From NCBI GenBank assembly GCA_947396885.1, contig OX377204.1, positions 38,835,975-38,899,974 on the forward strand: a stretch of DNA of 64,000 bases, read 5' to 3'. The translations under genes and the position numbers were made by a program. The notes under the pieces are model-generated. The model searched no databases. It was not told the DNA's origin and saw only the letters and a list, made by a program, of their open reading frames with translations. Shown here piece by piece: positions 49,554-60,159 of this stretch. This stretch comes from Heligmosomoides polygyrus polygyrus. Its lineage: Eukaryota > Nematoda > Chromadorea > Rhabditida > Heligmosomidae. Each line of letters starts with the position of its first letter. Positions within the stretch are counted from its first letter, which is position 1.

Positions 49554-52469
49554 ATGGGAAGGACGAGTACGGAGAGGCTGCTAAAATCTCAGGGCCTAAC
49601 CAGGCTGCGCAAACTGAGAAGGACTAGGATGACGATCTGTACTTACAACGCCCGCACGCTTGCGTCCGAAGCATCCGTCGAGGACCTGATGATGCAAGCC
49701 AGGAAGATCAAGTACGACGTCATCGGACTGACCGAGACGAGAAGACACCACCCCCTACACGCCGCTTACGACTCCGGAGAAGAACTGTTCCTCGGAACAT
49801 GCGACAGCAGGGGAGTAGGCGGCGTTGGTGTCCTCGTCAACACGCACTTGGCCATGAACATCGATTCGTACGAGTCTCTGACAAGCCGAATCGGACGTCT
49901 GCGACTGAAGCGATGTGGCTCCGTGCCAGCCTTGACTGTGTTCGTCGCGTATGCCCCAACATCCGACTACGACGACGAAGACGTCGAGGCCTTCTACGTG
50001 GAGCTGGAGAAGTTCTATAAGGAAGATCACACCTTCTACAAGGTGATCGTCGGCGACTTCAACGCCAAGATCGGGCCACGAAGGTCGCCGGAAGAACTTC
50101 ACATCGGAACCCACGGTTTGGAGTGGAACGAGCAAGGTGAAAGGCTGTCTGAGTTTATCATGTCGACCAAGACCATCCATGGAAACTCGCAGTTCCAGAA
50201 GCCTCCCTCCCTACGATGGACCTGGGAATCCCCCGGTGGCCAGTTCCACAACGAGATCGACCACATCATCTTCAATCGCAAGTATTGCCTGACCGATGTC
50301 TCCGTTGTCCCCAAGTTTTACACGGGATCGGACCACCGCCTCCTTCGCGCGAGGTTCCGCTTTTCGCGTCAAGGAGAGAAGGCCGCGAAGTTCAAGAAGA
50401 GGAGTCCCAGAACGACCGTCAACTGGGATCTCTACACCTCTCTTGTCGGCCTTTGGGAAGATGCCGTCATGGACAACGTCGACGAGGAATACGATCGCTT
50501 CGTGCACCATCTCCACGATAGTGCTAAGGGAGCCGAGAGCTTGAAGACCACCAAGAGACGCCTGTCTCCGGAAACTCTCGAGCTGATACGCCAGCGTGGA
50601 GCAGCACGAGCGTCAGGCAACTACCAACTAACGTCCGAGCTTGCAAAGCTATGCAGAGCGGCGATAAAGGAAGATCTCAAGGAGAGAAGGGCGGAAGTGT
50701 TGGCTGAAGCAGCAGAGGCAGGGCTGAGCATCCGCAATGCCCGCCGGAACTTCGCCAACTTCAAGACCAAGATGACCGCTCTCCGACGTCCTGACGGAAC
50801 CATCACCTCTTCCAGAAGGACCATGGAAAAAGTCATCCACGACTTCTACTCCGATCTCTTCGATAGCCACGTCCACCTGCCCCCATGCCATCTTCCGCAG
50901 GATGGATACGTCGTTCCCTCTGTTCTCCCTTCCGAGATCCGACACGCCATCTCGTCGGTGAAGAAACGTACAGCACCCGGTTCTGACAGGATCAGAGCTG
51001 AACACCTGAAGAACCTCCCGCCAGCGCTCATCAACACCCTGGCGCGGCTCTTCACACGCTACCTGTCCGAATGCAAGGTTCCATCTCAGTGGAAGACCAG
51101 CAAGACCGTTTTGCTGTACAAGAAGGGAGACGTGCACGACATTGGCAACTATCGCCCGATCTGCCTGTTGTCCGTAGTCTACAAGCTGTTCACTCGAGTC
51201 ATCCTGAATAGGATTAGTAGAACGCTGGACGAAGGACAGCCATGCGAACAAGCAGGATTTCGGAGAGGATTCAGCACGATCGACCACATACACACCATTA
51301 CGAAGCTCATCGAAGTGTCGCGAGAGTACAAGCTGCCGCTGTGCCTTACGTTCATTGACCTGAAGAAGGCATTCGACTCCGTCGAGACTGAAGCGGTCAT
51401 GGAAGCCCTGCTCACCCAGGGCGTTCCTACTCAGTACATCAGAGTCCTTCGAGAGTTGTACAGTGGATTCACGACCAAGATCTCACCATTCTACAACGAC
51501 GTCGTCATTGACGTGAAGAGAGGGGTTCGACAAGGGGATACCATATCCCCGAAGCTCTTCAGCGCCACCCTCGAAAACGTCATGCGCGAACTAGAATGGG
51601 AAGACATGGGAGTGAAGGTCGACGGCCGGCAACTGCACCATCTTCGCTTCGCTGACGACATTGTGCTCATAACACCGAGCATCAGTCAGGCGGAACGAAT
51701 GCTGGCCGACTTCGATCGTGTATGTGGAAGCGTTGGACTGCAGCTGAATCTTACGAAGACGATGTTCATGAAGAACGGATGGGTTTCTGATGCCCCATTC
51801 TCGCTCAACGGAACGAACATCTCCGAATGCTCCAGCTATGTGTATCTGGGTCGCGAAGTCAACATGACCAACGACCTAGCACCAGAGCTGAGCAGAAGGA
51901 AACGAGCGGCTTGGGGAGCTTTCAAGAGCGTCGAAGAAGTCGTGAAGAAAACGAAGAACGTCCGACTCCGTGCCCACCTATTCGACTCCACTGTTCTTCC
52001 TGCCCTAACATACGCCTCAGAGACCTGGGCTATACGAAAGCAGGATGAACACGCGATCAGCGTCGCGCAGCGTGGAATCGAGAGGACGATGCTCGGAGTG
52101 ACACGACTCACGCAAGTGAGAGAAGGCCTCCGGAGTTCCGAGCTTCGCCGACGTTCGAAGATCAGAGACGCTGTCGCATGGGCCAAGTCGTCGAAAATTA
52201 GGTGGGCCGGCCACGTAATGCGATTCGCAGACACCCGCTGGACGAGAGCTGTCACAGATTGGATTCCGCGGGATGTCAAAAGAACACCAGGACGCCCACC
52301 AACGCGTTGGTCGGACTTCTTCGTGAAAGCCCTGAACGACCGATATGACGTTCTTCGTGTCCCTCGAGCGAGGAGGATCCATTGGACCACTCTGGCACGC
52401 GACAGGGACGAATGGAGACGCTGCTGGCGCCCGCTCGAGCAAGTCGATGATCAACGGGACGACAGGTGA
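49554..52469 (+). CDS. RTE polyprotein: AP-like endonuclease plus reverse transcriptase
   Basis: 971 codons without interruption. It nicks the target and copies its own RNA by target-primed reverse transcription. Endonuclease, about residues 25-270: TYNARTL, GLTETRR (Glu61), VGDFNAKIG (Asp168, Asn170) and [11 protein letters not shown] (His261). Reverse transcriptase, about 500-800: [48 protein letters not shown] (Asp602), [32 protein letters not shown] (Asp701, Asp702), then [11 protein letters not shown] and [23 protein letters not shown]-terminal [27 protein letters not shown]. No RNase H and no gag-like ORF, as usual for the clade. All catalytic residues I know are present. I took the first ATG of the frame; [11 protein letters not shown] at 49629 is an alternative start. 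Confidence 0.95.
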   Translation: MGRTSTERLLKSQGLTRLRKLRRTRMTICTYNARTLASEASVEDLMMQARKIKYDVIGLTETRRHHPLHAAYDSGEELFLGTCDSRGVGGVGVLVNTHLAMNIDSYESLTSRIGRLRLKRCGSVPALTVFVAYAPTSDYDDEDVEAFYVELEKFYKEDHTFYKVIVGDFNAKIGPRRSPEELHIGTHGLEWNEQGERLSEFIMSTKTIHGNSQFQKPPSLRWTWESPGGQFHNEIDHIIFNRKYCLTDVSVVPKFYTGSDHRLLRARFRFSRQGEKAAKFKKRSPRTTVNWDLYTSLVGLWEDAVMDNVDEEYDRFVHHLHDSAKGAESLKTTKRRLSPETLELIRQRGAARASGNYQLTSELAKLCRAAIKEDLKERRAEVLAEAAEAGLSIRNARRNFANFKTKMTALRRPDGTITSSRRTMEKVIHDFYSDLFDSHVHLPPCHLPQDGYVVPSVLPSEIRHAISSVKKRTAPGSDRIRAEHLKNLPPALINTLARLFTRYLSECKVPSQWKTSKTVLLYKKGDVHDIGNYRPICLLSVVYKLFTRVILNRISRTLDEGQPCEQAGFRRGFSTIDHIHTITKLIEVSREYKLPLCLTFIDLKKAFDSVETEAVMEALLTQGVPTQYIRVLRELYSGFTTKISPFYNDVVIDVKRGVRQGDTISPKLFSATLENVMRELEWEDMGVKVDGRQLHHLRFADDIVLITPSISQAERMLADFDRVCGSVGLQLNLTKTMFMKNGWVSDAPFSLNGTNISECSSYVYLGREVNMTNDLAPELSRRKRAAWGAFKSVEEVVKKTKNVRLRAHLFDSTVLPALTYASETWAIRKQDEHAISVAQRGIERTMLGVTRLTQVREGLRSSELRRRSKIRDAVAWAKSSKIRWAGHVMRFADTRWTRAVTDWIPRDVKRTPGRPPTRWSDFFVKALNDRYDVLRVPRARRIHWTTLARDRDEWRRCWRPLEQVDDQRDDR

Positions 52470-52488
52470 TACAGGTGATACAGGTGAT
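52461..52488 (+). repeat. RTE 3' tandem tail
   Basis: About three units of a 9-bp repeat (ACAGGTGAT) follow the last sense codons; the stop TGA (52467-52469) lies in the first unit. Confidence 0.88.
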
Positions 52489-52498
52489 ACATGGACGT

Positions 52499-53005
52499 TT
52501 GAACTGACGCTTGTTCGTACAATTTCCTTAGTGCTGACCTAGAAGCCGACGATGATGAGATCACGAGGTCCTGACGGTGTTGAGCGAACATAACGATTCG
52601 GAATAGGGAACTTTGCTTTACAGCTGTCTTTGATCGCTAAAAGCATTGAATACGCTCTCATCAATCCAACCTTCCATGTGTATGATTTAAGCAAGGTGAT
52701 CTCTGTGAGGTTTCAACTTAAGGTGCTCCAGAAATATGTCAACAGGAGTGACCTCGAAAGGCACTGCATTGGGGAAAATCCTTTGGCGAACGAAGCAACA
52801 GCAAGAACTGCTCGGTTCCCGTTCGTAGGGCCGAGTCCCAACTACAAATTGATACGCAAGGCGCTGACGTCATCCAGGGACCGCGTCTTCGCTGATTGCA
52901 GGGCGGCACCGCCTCTGAAGACGCACCAAGGCGTCCATCAGCGAGCAGTGCGGTTAGGGTGGTTATGGTATAGGCAGTGGGAATCTGATGACATTACGTG
53001 ACGAG
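52499..53005. other. Unassigned, 3' flank of the RTE
   Basis: A + strand frame of 123 codons (52630-53001) has no known motif. Confidence 0.35.
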
Positions 53006-53088
53006 CGCCATTGCAGTGTCGTCCCGTTGATCATCGAGAGTTGCTCGAGCGGTCGCCAGAAACGCCTTCATTCGTCCCTACAGCGTGT
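53006..53088 (-). pseudogene. RTE 3' end fragment cut by gap
   Basis: The complement reads GACGAATGAAGGCG and CGCTCGAGCAACTCTCGATG, then ATCAACGGGACGACA, closely matching the last 80 bases of the intact RTE. It continues into the gap. Orientation is opposite to the full-length element 0.5 kb away. Confidence 0.85.
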
Positions 53089-53288
53089 NNNNNNNNNNNN
53101 NNNNNNNNNNNNNNNNNNNNNNNNNNNNNNNNNNNNNNNNNNNNNNNNNNNNNNNNNNNNNNNNNNNNNNNNNNNNNNNNNNNNNNNNNNNNNNNNNNNN
53201 NNNNNNNNNNNNNNNNNNNNNNNNNNNNNNNNNNNNNNNNNNNNNNNNNNNNNNNNNNNNNNNNNNNNNNNNNNNNNNNNNNNNNNNN
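53089..53288. other. Assembly gap, exactly 200 N
   Basis: Placeholder gap between an RTE 3' fragment and the inverted copy of unit E. Confidence 0.98.
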
Positions 53289-55622
53289 TAATCAGCCCCC
53301 CAAATAAACCCTAGATGATTTTGGACGAAGTTTGCACGAGGAGATTTGGCCAATTTCGAAAATACCGGTTTTGATGACGTCATCGTCAGCGCAGCTCGGC
53401 CTAGGGCGCCACGTCCTCGATGGGATATTGCTGAAAAATCTATGGCCTCTGTTATACTCCCGCGGGAGCATCCGCGGAAGGGCGGGAATCGCGCCGAGAT
53501 TCCTCACCAGGCCAATCACCGCGCCCCGTCACGCCCGCCGTCCGCGGTGCACCCCTCGTCCACGGAGGTTCCGCGGATGCTCCCGCGGGAGTATAACACA
53601 TACCTATGTTTCCAAAATCGGTCGACATTGATACAATTCGTTAGCGCTCTTGAAGCAGAACAGAACGATGTTATTGGGAGTGTCGAAAAACCCAAATATG
53701 GACAAGTAAGAGTGCAGGAAACTTCAATCGCTAAGTCCGCCGCGCTAAAACGGCAGATGGGGCTAAGACAGTTTAGGCAGCTGAGAAGATCTGATCACGT
53801 CATCGTAAAGTACCGCACCTTAAGCGCTCTGTTCGCGTACGCATTTTGAGGCTTTAGCTCGCCGCGTCTTCTCGCAGTGGTTAACCGAATTCGGAAAAAA
53901 TGCATCACGCAAGCCTCACCTGCATTTTTGCACCGCTGTAACATTGCCCCCTCCTAAGCTAAGCCATTCTGCTTTAGTATACTTATATATCGTTCTACTG
54001 CCTACAATAAACACAAGTTGCAGCCGAAACGATTCGAACTCGGCAGAGTTATTGTGCTCCGAACACGCCCGCGAGTGCAATTTAGCGCAACAACGGCAGA
54101 CGCTCTCCGCGCTGTTTCTCGCCCAGATTACAGTTTTTCCTACTCTAAATGACACGATTCAATTCAGAATGAAAAGCTCTATCGAACGGTATCAAGCATG
54201 GCTCAACTCGAAGACATCGTTTTTCGATGACGTCATCGTCCTTCCGCCGCGGCCTCGTCCTCTATGCTAAACAGTCAAAAAATTGATGATTCCAAAATCG
54301 GTCGAGATTGATACCGTTCGATAGCGCTTTTCATGCTGAACGGAACTGTGCCATTCCGAGTGTCGAAGACTCAAATCTGGGCGAGTAGGAGCGCAAGAAA
54401 CTCTAACCGCTAGCTTTTGCCGCTCTAAAACGCCAGCCGAGGCTAAGGCAGTTTAGGCAACTGAGGACCTATGAGCATATCTTCGTAAAGTATCTTAGGC
54501 GCTCTGTTCACGTACGTATTTTAAAGCCGTCAGCTCGCCGCATCTTCTCGCAGTGGTCCACGGAAATCGGAAAAAAGTGCTTCACACAATCCTCACCTGC
54601 ATTTTCGCACCCCTATAACATTGCCCCTTCCTAAGCTAAACCATTCTACTTTGGCGTACCTACAGACCGTTCGACTGCCTACAAAACCTACAAGCTGCAG
54701 CATGAAAGGTTACAACTTGACAGAACTATTGCGCTCCGAACACGCCCATTCGTGCAATTTGCGAGCGGTCGCCCTCTTTGATTGAAAGGTTCGAATCCGT
54801 ATGTATTGTTTACGGCGCACTTTAAAGGCTCGCTAGACAGCCTTAGAGCAACTCCTGACTAGGGCGGCTGCAAATTTCTGATAAAACTCCCCAAACGCTC
54901 AGTCTACAAGCTGTCCCCCCTCCTCGATTGAAAGGTTCGATTGTCTATGCATGTTCATGGCGCACTCCAAAGGCTCATTGGACAGCCTTAGAGCAACTCC
55001 TGACTAGGGCGGCAAGAAATTTCTGATAAAACTCCCCAAACGCTCATCTACAAGCTGTCCCCCCCCCCTTGATTGAAAGGTTCGATTCTGTATGCATTGT
55101 TCACGGCGCACACCAAATTTTCGCTGGGACAGATTGGAGCTAATCCTGAGTGGAGTGGCGGGAAATTTCTGATAACATTCTCTAAACGGCTCGAAATAGT
55201 CTTGAAAACGTCGCAGTTTCCAGTGAGAGAAGATAGAAGCGCAGGGGACATGCGCTCGCCCACTCGATTGATAGGTTAGGTTCTGTGTGCATTGTGCACG
55301 GCGCACTCTCGGGGCATTCCTGGCTTGACAGAGCACTGGCGACGTACGCCATCTTTGAGATACTCCGAAAGCACGCATATCCTGGGAAATAAGCTGCTCT
55401 AATCGCCCGTCCAGCCAATTTTGGACCACCCACGGCGAAAATATGGGTGGTCCGGTAAAGTTTTACACATGTTTGTGTAGATCTCGAAGAGGCGAATCGA
55501 ACGGTACCAACCTTTATTCAAGAAACCTAAAACTGAAGGAGTTATGAGCGTGCGACGCTTTGCGACGCTATGTTGGCGTTTTTTCGCCCACTTTTGACCG
55601 TGCGGCGCGAGCGGTATTGTAC
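53289..55622. repeat. Composite satellite-like unit E, inverted copy 2
   Basis: Reverse complement of 27000-29200, extended by about 150 bp past the GC-rich MITE. Both copies share the end GTACAATACCGCTCGCGCCG before unrelated flanks. Minisatellite units lie at 54775-55320 and the long diverged repeats at 53330-54770. GATGACGTCATC palindromes lie near 53374 and 54227. Confidence 0.87.
53451..53597. mobile_element. GC-rich 147-bp MITE with perfect 28-bp TIRs
   Basis: The first 28 bases (beginning GTTATACTCCCGCGGGAGCA) and last 28 are exact reverse complements. Inside is CCAATCACCGCGCCCCGTCA. The element is nested inside unit E. A target duplication is not evident. Confidence 0.88.
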
Positions 55623-56752
55623 TGTTGCGTTTGCAATGAACCTCATCGGATCTTTGTTGTATTTTTTATTGTACTTTATTGTCACTCCTTGGATGTTGTT
55701 TTTAACAATCTACTTCTACGTGTGGCTACGGCCCATGTCTTGAATAAATAAATAAATAAATAAATAAATCATTCTCAATTTTGGTGTGAAAAGGATGGGG
55801 ATACATACTGCAAACATATTCTGCCTTTTTACTTCAGATTAAAGCTAGCTAAATCGCGAATGGATCTTCTTCCAATGAATGCTGGTTGGGGAGAGAAAGG
55901 AATCCGTTTCTGCTGCGTTTGGCCGTTTGTTCCGTCCGAATGCGTAGCGCGAGTTGCTTCGCTCATGCAGATATCGCTGAATTTCTCTGGAACGCAAGTG
56001 AGTGACAGAGGATAGAAGGCTACATTGGAAGTCTTTACAACCCCTCAATGGACCAGTTGACTAGCTACGCAGTGCACTCAAGTCTGACGGCGCAGAATAT
56101 TGCGTTGCTTTTTGTTCCACCTTCCTACCACATAAAGAATTCGATTCTCCTAGACCCGAAACGGTATTCTGTAGAACAATAACGAAAATGCAGTGACTCG
56201 TCCTTGTGAACTGCGTACTCCATCAAATCCAGGCAGTTTATCGAGTGTCTGTTGTTCTCCTTGCCTCGTTCACGTCAACTCTCCTGACGAGTAGTAGTCC
56301 AGAAGCGGAAGAGTTTCGCATGAGGACTTAGGAAAGCTTCCTTTTTGGTGACAGCATCAGCTGCGGATATTATATGCATTTCGCGGACAACAACGTTTTA
56401 GCTTTTTTAATCTAGCTAGACTGTAAGTAGAGATAGAGCGAGATGAATTCTGAGTTTGAATCAAGGGTCGAAATCACTCCAACTAGAGGATGTGGAGAAA
56501 ACATTGACCGCCCGAAGCTGATTCTCTCGAAATATATTGCTTTAGACACCTTCATCTTAGACACCATAGTTCAATCAAGGATAATTGACTATTCAAAAAA
56601 TATACAAAAACCATACATATTTACTGTATTTCCGTTCTCATGGAAGCACGTTCGGAAAAGTGTTGAGACAGCCGGGAGTGGGCAGCCGCACGTTATTGTA
56701 CATTCAAACTTTGAGGGAAAAAGTTTTAGGAAAAAATGCAACTGAGTAGTTT
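55623..56752. other. Unassigned, with an AAAT repeat tail
   Basis: About 130 bp after unit E lies AATAAATAAATAAATAAATA (55743-55768), preceded by GGATGTTGTTTTTAACAATC, which looks like the 3' end and short-repeat tail of a LINE on the + strand. No coding part remains. The rest, to 56752, shows nothing recognised. Confidence 0.4.
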
Positions 56753-59190
56753 AAACTTCAAATTTCCTGCGGACGTCACTTCAGTGCGGGCCGAAAAAGC
56801 ACAACAGACGTCCGGAACTGCCATGTCGTGATTAGAATCGAACCTGCAAAAGGCTTGGGGCTGAGACAGTAGCGGAATTTCAGCGAACCACAACTTGCTT
56901 GTTAGCGATACGCTAACTGAAGCGGAACATTGAGGTGTGCCGCTCACGAGCCAGGTGGTAGCGACAGGAGGTCCGAGTGGGTGTGGGAGCGCACTTTCAG
57001 GAGAGGGTGATGGGTTTGAATCCGGGGTTGGGGTTCTACATTGTTGGGGTTGCTCACTACTCTTTTCCCGATGTAGTGTTTCTTTAACACTGTGGTGTAT
57101 CATGGTGACGTTATAACGTTATTTCAGCCAGTTCTATACGATTCAACAACGATGCTGCCTGTTTTCCCCCACCACTCTCTGCTAATCGAAAGTGCATGTA
57201 GAGGCTTGTACTCCCACGACTCCGGAGACCGAAAGCAAGTTTCGCCCATATTTCGTCTTGTAGGCTAATTGAGGCGCTGATCACAAATCTGGCAAACATT
57301 TTCACGTGATCGCGTGATCCCGCATTTTCAAGAGCGATCAAGGTTATCAATGTCAGCACGTAGAATCTCTTTGTTCAGCTATGTGATCAGGCCTGCTTCC
57401 CAATATTCCACTTTGAGATGAAAAGCAGTGCACGAAAAATAGAAAATTTAGAAAAAGGAATGGTAGATTCAGGGACAGCAGCTTAAATAGTTTCCGTAGG
57501 CGAGGAAAGGGCGACATCAGTGATCGTGACCCCGCCATCCTTACTCACGACACCCGGAGTAACCTACACTGGTCGTCCGACCTTGTAATGTTCAGAAATT
57601 GACCTGCAAAAGCTTTACTTACAGTTATATGTTAGAAATCTGTCAATTCGTTAGGTTTCCTCATGGAGGCTGGAGGGTACATTCAAGTGAATCATTCACT
57701 GCAGACTGGGCAGCGGACTTTAAGGGCGTGTGGATAGCGAAGCAGACTTACAGGAGAAGGGTATAGGGTTCGAATCCGGGAGAGCTGTTTACGGTTGCCC
57801 TTCCTTTTTACGGTAGATGTAGAATGCGTTTTGACCTCGGCCAGACGCCGATTTCATTTTCTCTTTTTTGACCTCTTGTCGGAAAAGTATAAATAGTCAG
57901 GTTTTCGTTCTGCTGATCAGTCTTCGGGTATCTATAGAGAGCGCTTTTCTTGCCAATTTTACTAATTCTACCACCTCTTTTAAAATGCACCATTTTCGAT
58001 CCCGTAGTTTGCTCTTATTGCAGCCTATTTTTTCGGCCACTCTTCCATACTGATAAGTAGTAGGGGAGGGGGGGGGGGGGGACATTGCAAATGTAGGTGC
58101 ACTTGTAGTAAGCCTCTTGACTTCGCAGGAAGACAATAAAATTCCGTCAAACATTGTCTTGATGATTAATTGGGGGTGTTGTTCACGAATCTGGCAAACG
58201 CATTTGGTGTTACGGTACAATAGGTGATGGTGAGTATGTGCAAGTGAAGGGACGGATACAGAATAACTGCCAGTGTTGGGCTATCGCGACTGCAAAAGTC
58301 GAGGAGAGGTCGGAAAATTCTTTCGCCCAAACATCGCCAGTTCTGTTATTTCGGGTGCTGAGCACGAATATAGTATCCATTTTTGAAAAGTCGGCCGACC
58401 AGGGTAGGTTACTGTTGATGTCTTGAGTAAGGATGGCGGGGTCATGATCACTAATGTCGCCCTTTCCTCGCCTACGGAAACTATTTAAGCTGCTGTCCCT
58501 GAATCTACCATTCCTTTTTCTAAATTTTCTATTTTTCGTGCACTACTTTCCATCTCAAAGTAGAAGAATGGAAAGCAAACCTGATCAAATAGTTGAAGGA
58601 AGAGGTTCTATGTACTGACATTGATAACCTTGATCACTCATGAAAATGCGGATCACGGAACGACGTGAGAACGTTTACCAGATTTGTGACCAGCGCCTGG
58701 ACGAAGACGAAGACGAAATTGTTTTTTCTGTGGGAGTACAAGCCTCTACACCTTCGATTAGCAGAGAGTGGTGGGGGAAAACAGGCAGCATCGTTGTTGA
58801 ATCGTATAGAAGTGGTTGAAATAACGTTATGAGCATGGTACACTACAGTGTTCAAGATACATTTTCATCGGCAAAAGAGCAGTGAGCAAGCCCACCAATG
58901 TAGAACCCCAACCCCTGGATTCAAACCCATCACCCTCCCCTGAAAGTGCGCCTCCACACCCACTCGGCCCTCAACGTTCCGCTTCGGTTAGTGTATCGCT
59001 AACAAGCAAAATGTGAGATCGCTATAATTCCGCTACTGTTCCGGCCCCAACCTTTTACAGGTTAGATTCTGACCACGACATAACAGTTCCGGGCGTCTGT
59101 TTTGCTTTTTCGGCCCGCACTGAAGTGATACGGTTCCTTGCAATTTTTGACCTACCCAGATGTCCGCAGAAAATTTGAAAACCACTATGG
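56753..59190. repeat. 2.4 kb foldback with tRNA-like heads in both arms
   Basis: Arms 56753-57583 and 58385-59190 are reverse complements at high identity over most of 800 bp, with a few indels and an 800-bp loop. Each arm contains a tRNA(Ser/Leu)-like head: GGTCCGAGTGGGTGTGG or GGGCCGAGTGGGTGTGG as A-box region, and GATGGGTTTGAATCC as B box. The heads face inward. The innermost 100 bp of the arms, from TTTCCGTAGGCGAGGAAAGG, are almost identical. The loop carries another head at 57715-57780 (AGGGTATAGGGTTCGAATCC) and two copies of the core motif shared with the 9 kb foldback. Confidence 0.88.
57715..57785 (+). repeat. tRNA-like SINE head in the foldback loop
   Basis: GGGCGTGTGGATAGCG then TATAGGGTTCGAATCCGGGA, the same layout as the heads in the arms. 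It looks like the start of a further SINE-like unit whose tail ends around 58196. Confidence 0.6.
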
Positions 59191-60157
59191 TGCTTCTCAG
59201 ACAACCCTCTACAACCCTCAATAGGTCGCTTTGAAAATTGACACGAGACGTTTATTAAGCTCCCTTGTTAGAGGTCGCCAATGCCGCTGAATGCTCTGCT
59301 GGCATTCAGGAAATACCTAAGCCTGAGATTGGATTTTCATTGTATAGCTAGGCCATGCACTAGAAGGTAAAGCATCATCTTAGATCATAATAGGTATTCA
59401 CATTACAAAGTGTGAAGATTTCTCCAAGGGCGGCACTCGCACACCTGCACATACACTTTGTTGACGATTCGGGACCTAGTTCAAGCCTTGCATGTAAAGG
59501 TGACGCTCTGCTTCAAAAACTTATTAAGGTATTTTCGCCGAAAGCAACTGCGGGTCTGAATGTGATTCTACAGCTAATATTAAACGAACGCAGTGCATGC
59601 AGAAGCGTTTGACAAAGTCATTCATTCGCATTATGGCACAAGAGATAAGAGGCCGGGTGAACATGGACAACGTCCTAGCTTTTGAAGAGTGGGAACAAAA
59701 CAAGTGCGTGTAGCGACAGCGACCTTCAAGAGAAGGTCTTCTGAAGGGACAAATAGCTAACAAGGCGAAAGGCATTCTGCTCCTTTACCAACCTGCTGTG
59801 CTGCTCTCTCTTCGCTGTGATGTGCCTCCCGAACCTAGAGCCCGGAGAAACAGCGATAAGCGATCCCAGAAGATGACACTTGGAACGAAGCCCATTATAC
59901 GCTTCTACGCAGAGGTGTACACAGCTCCATTGTTCATCGAAGCTCCATGGTTCCGCCAGATATCAGTCTTTAAAAAACAGCAAACGAATGCCAAAGAAAG
60001 TACAGTGGACGCTCCACATAGTCGTATGAGAAAGTCGCCGATCACTGTGATAACACGGTCCTAACAGCGCAAACGCAGATATAATTTCGGCTTTTCGATC
60101 AAATTTTATCCTTGTTTATTCATTCCAATGACCGTAATTCGATTGAATAGTATTAAA
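59191..60157. other. Unassigned
   Basis: A + strand frame at 59798-60064 has no known motif. No repeat recognised. Confidence 0.35.
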
Positions 60158-60159
60158 TA

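Larger units (their letters stand above)
49051..52488 (+). mobile_element. Full-length RTE-clade non-LTR retrotransposon
   Basis: The element is 3.4 kb: about 500 bp of GC-rich 5' UTR, one long ORF, and almost no 3' UTR. It ends in a short tandem tail (GGTGATACA repeated about three times) that starts inside the stop codon region; short-repeat tails instead of poly(A) are typical of RTE. It is flanked by a perfect direct repeat TACATGGACGT at 49040-49050 and 52488-52498 (the shared T may belong to the tail). The intact frame and perfect target duplication indicate a recent insertion. Truncated relatives lie at 12.4, 23.8, 30.0 and 53.0 kb. Confidence 0.93.
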
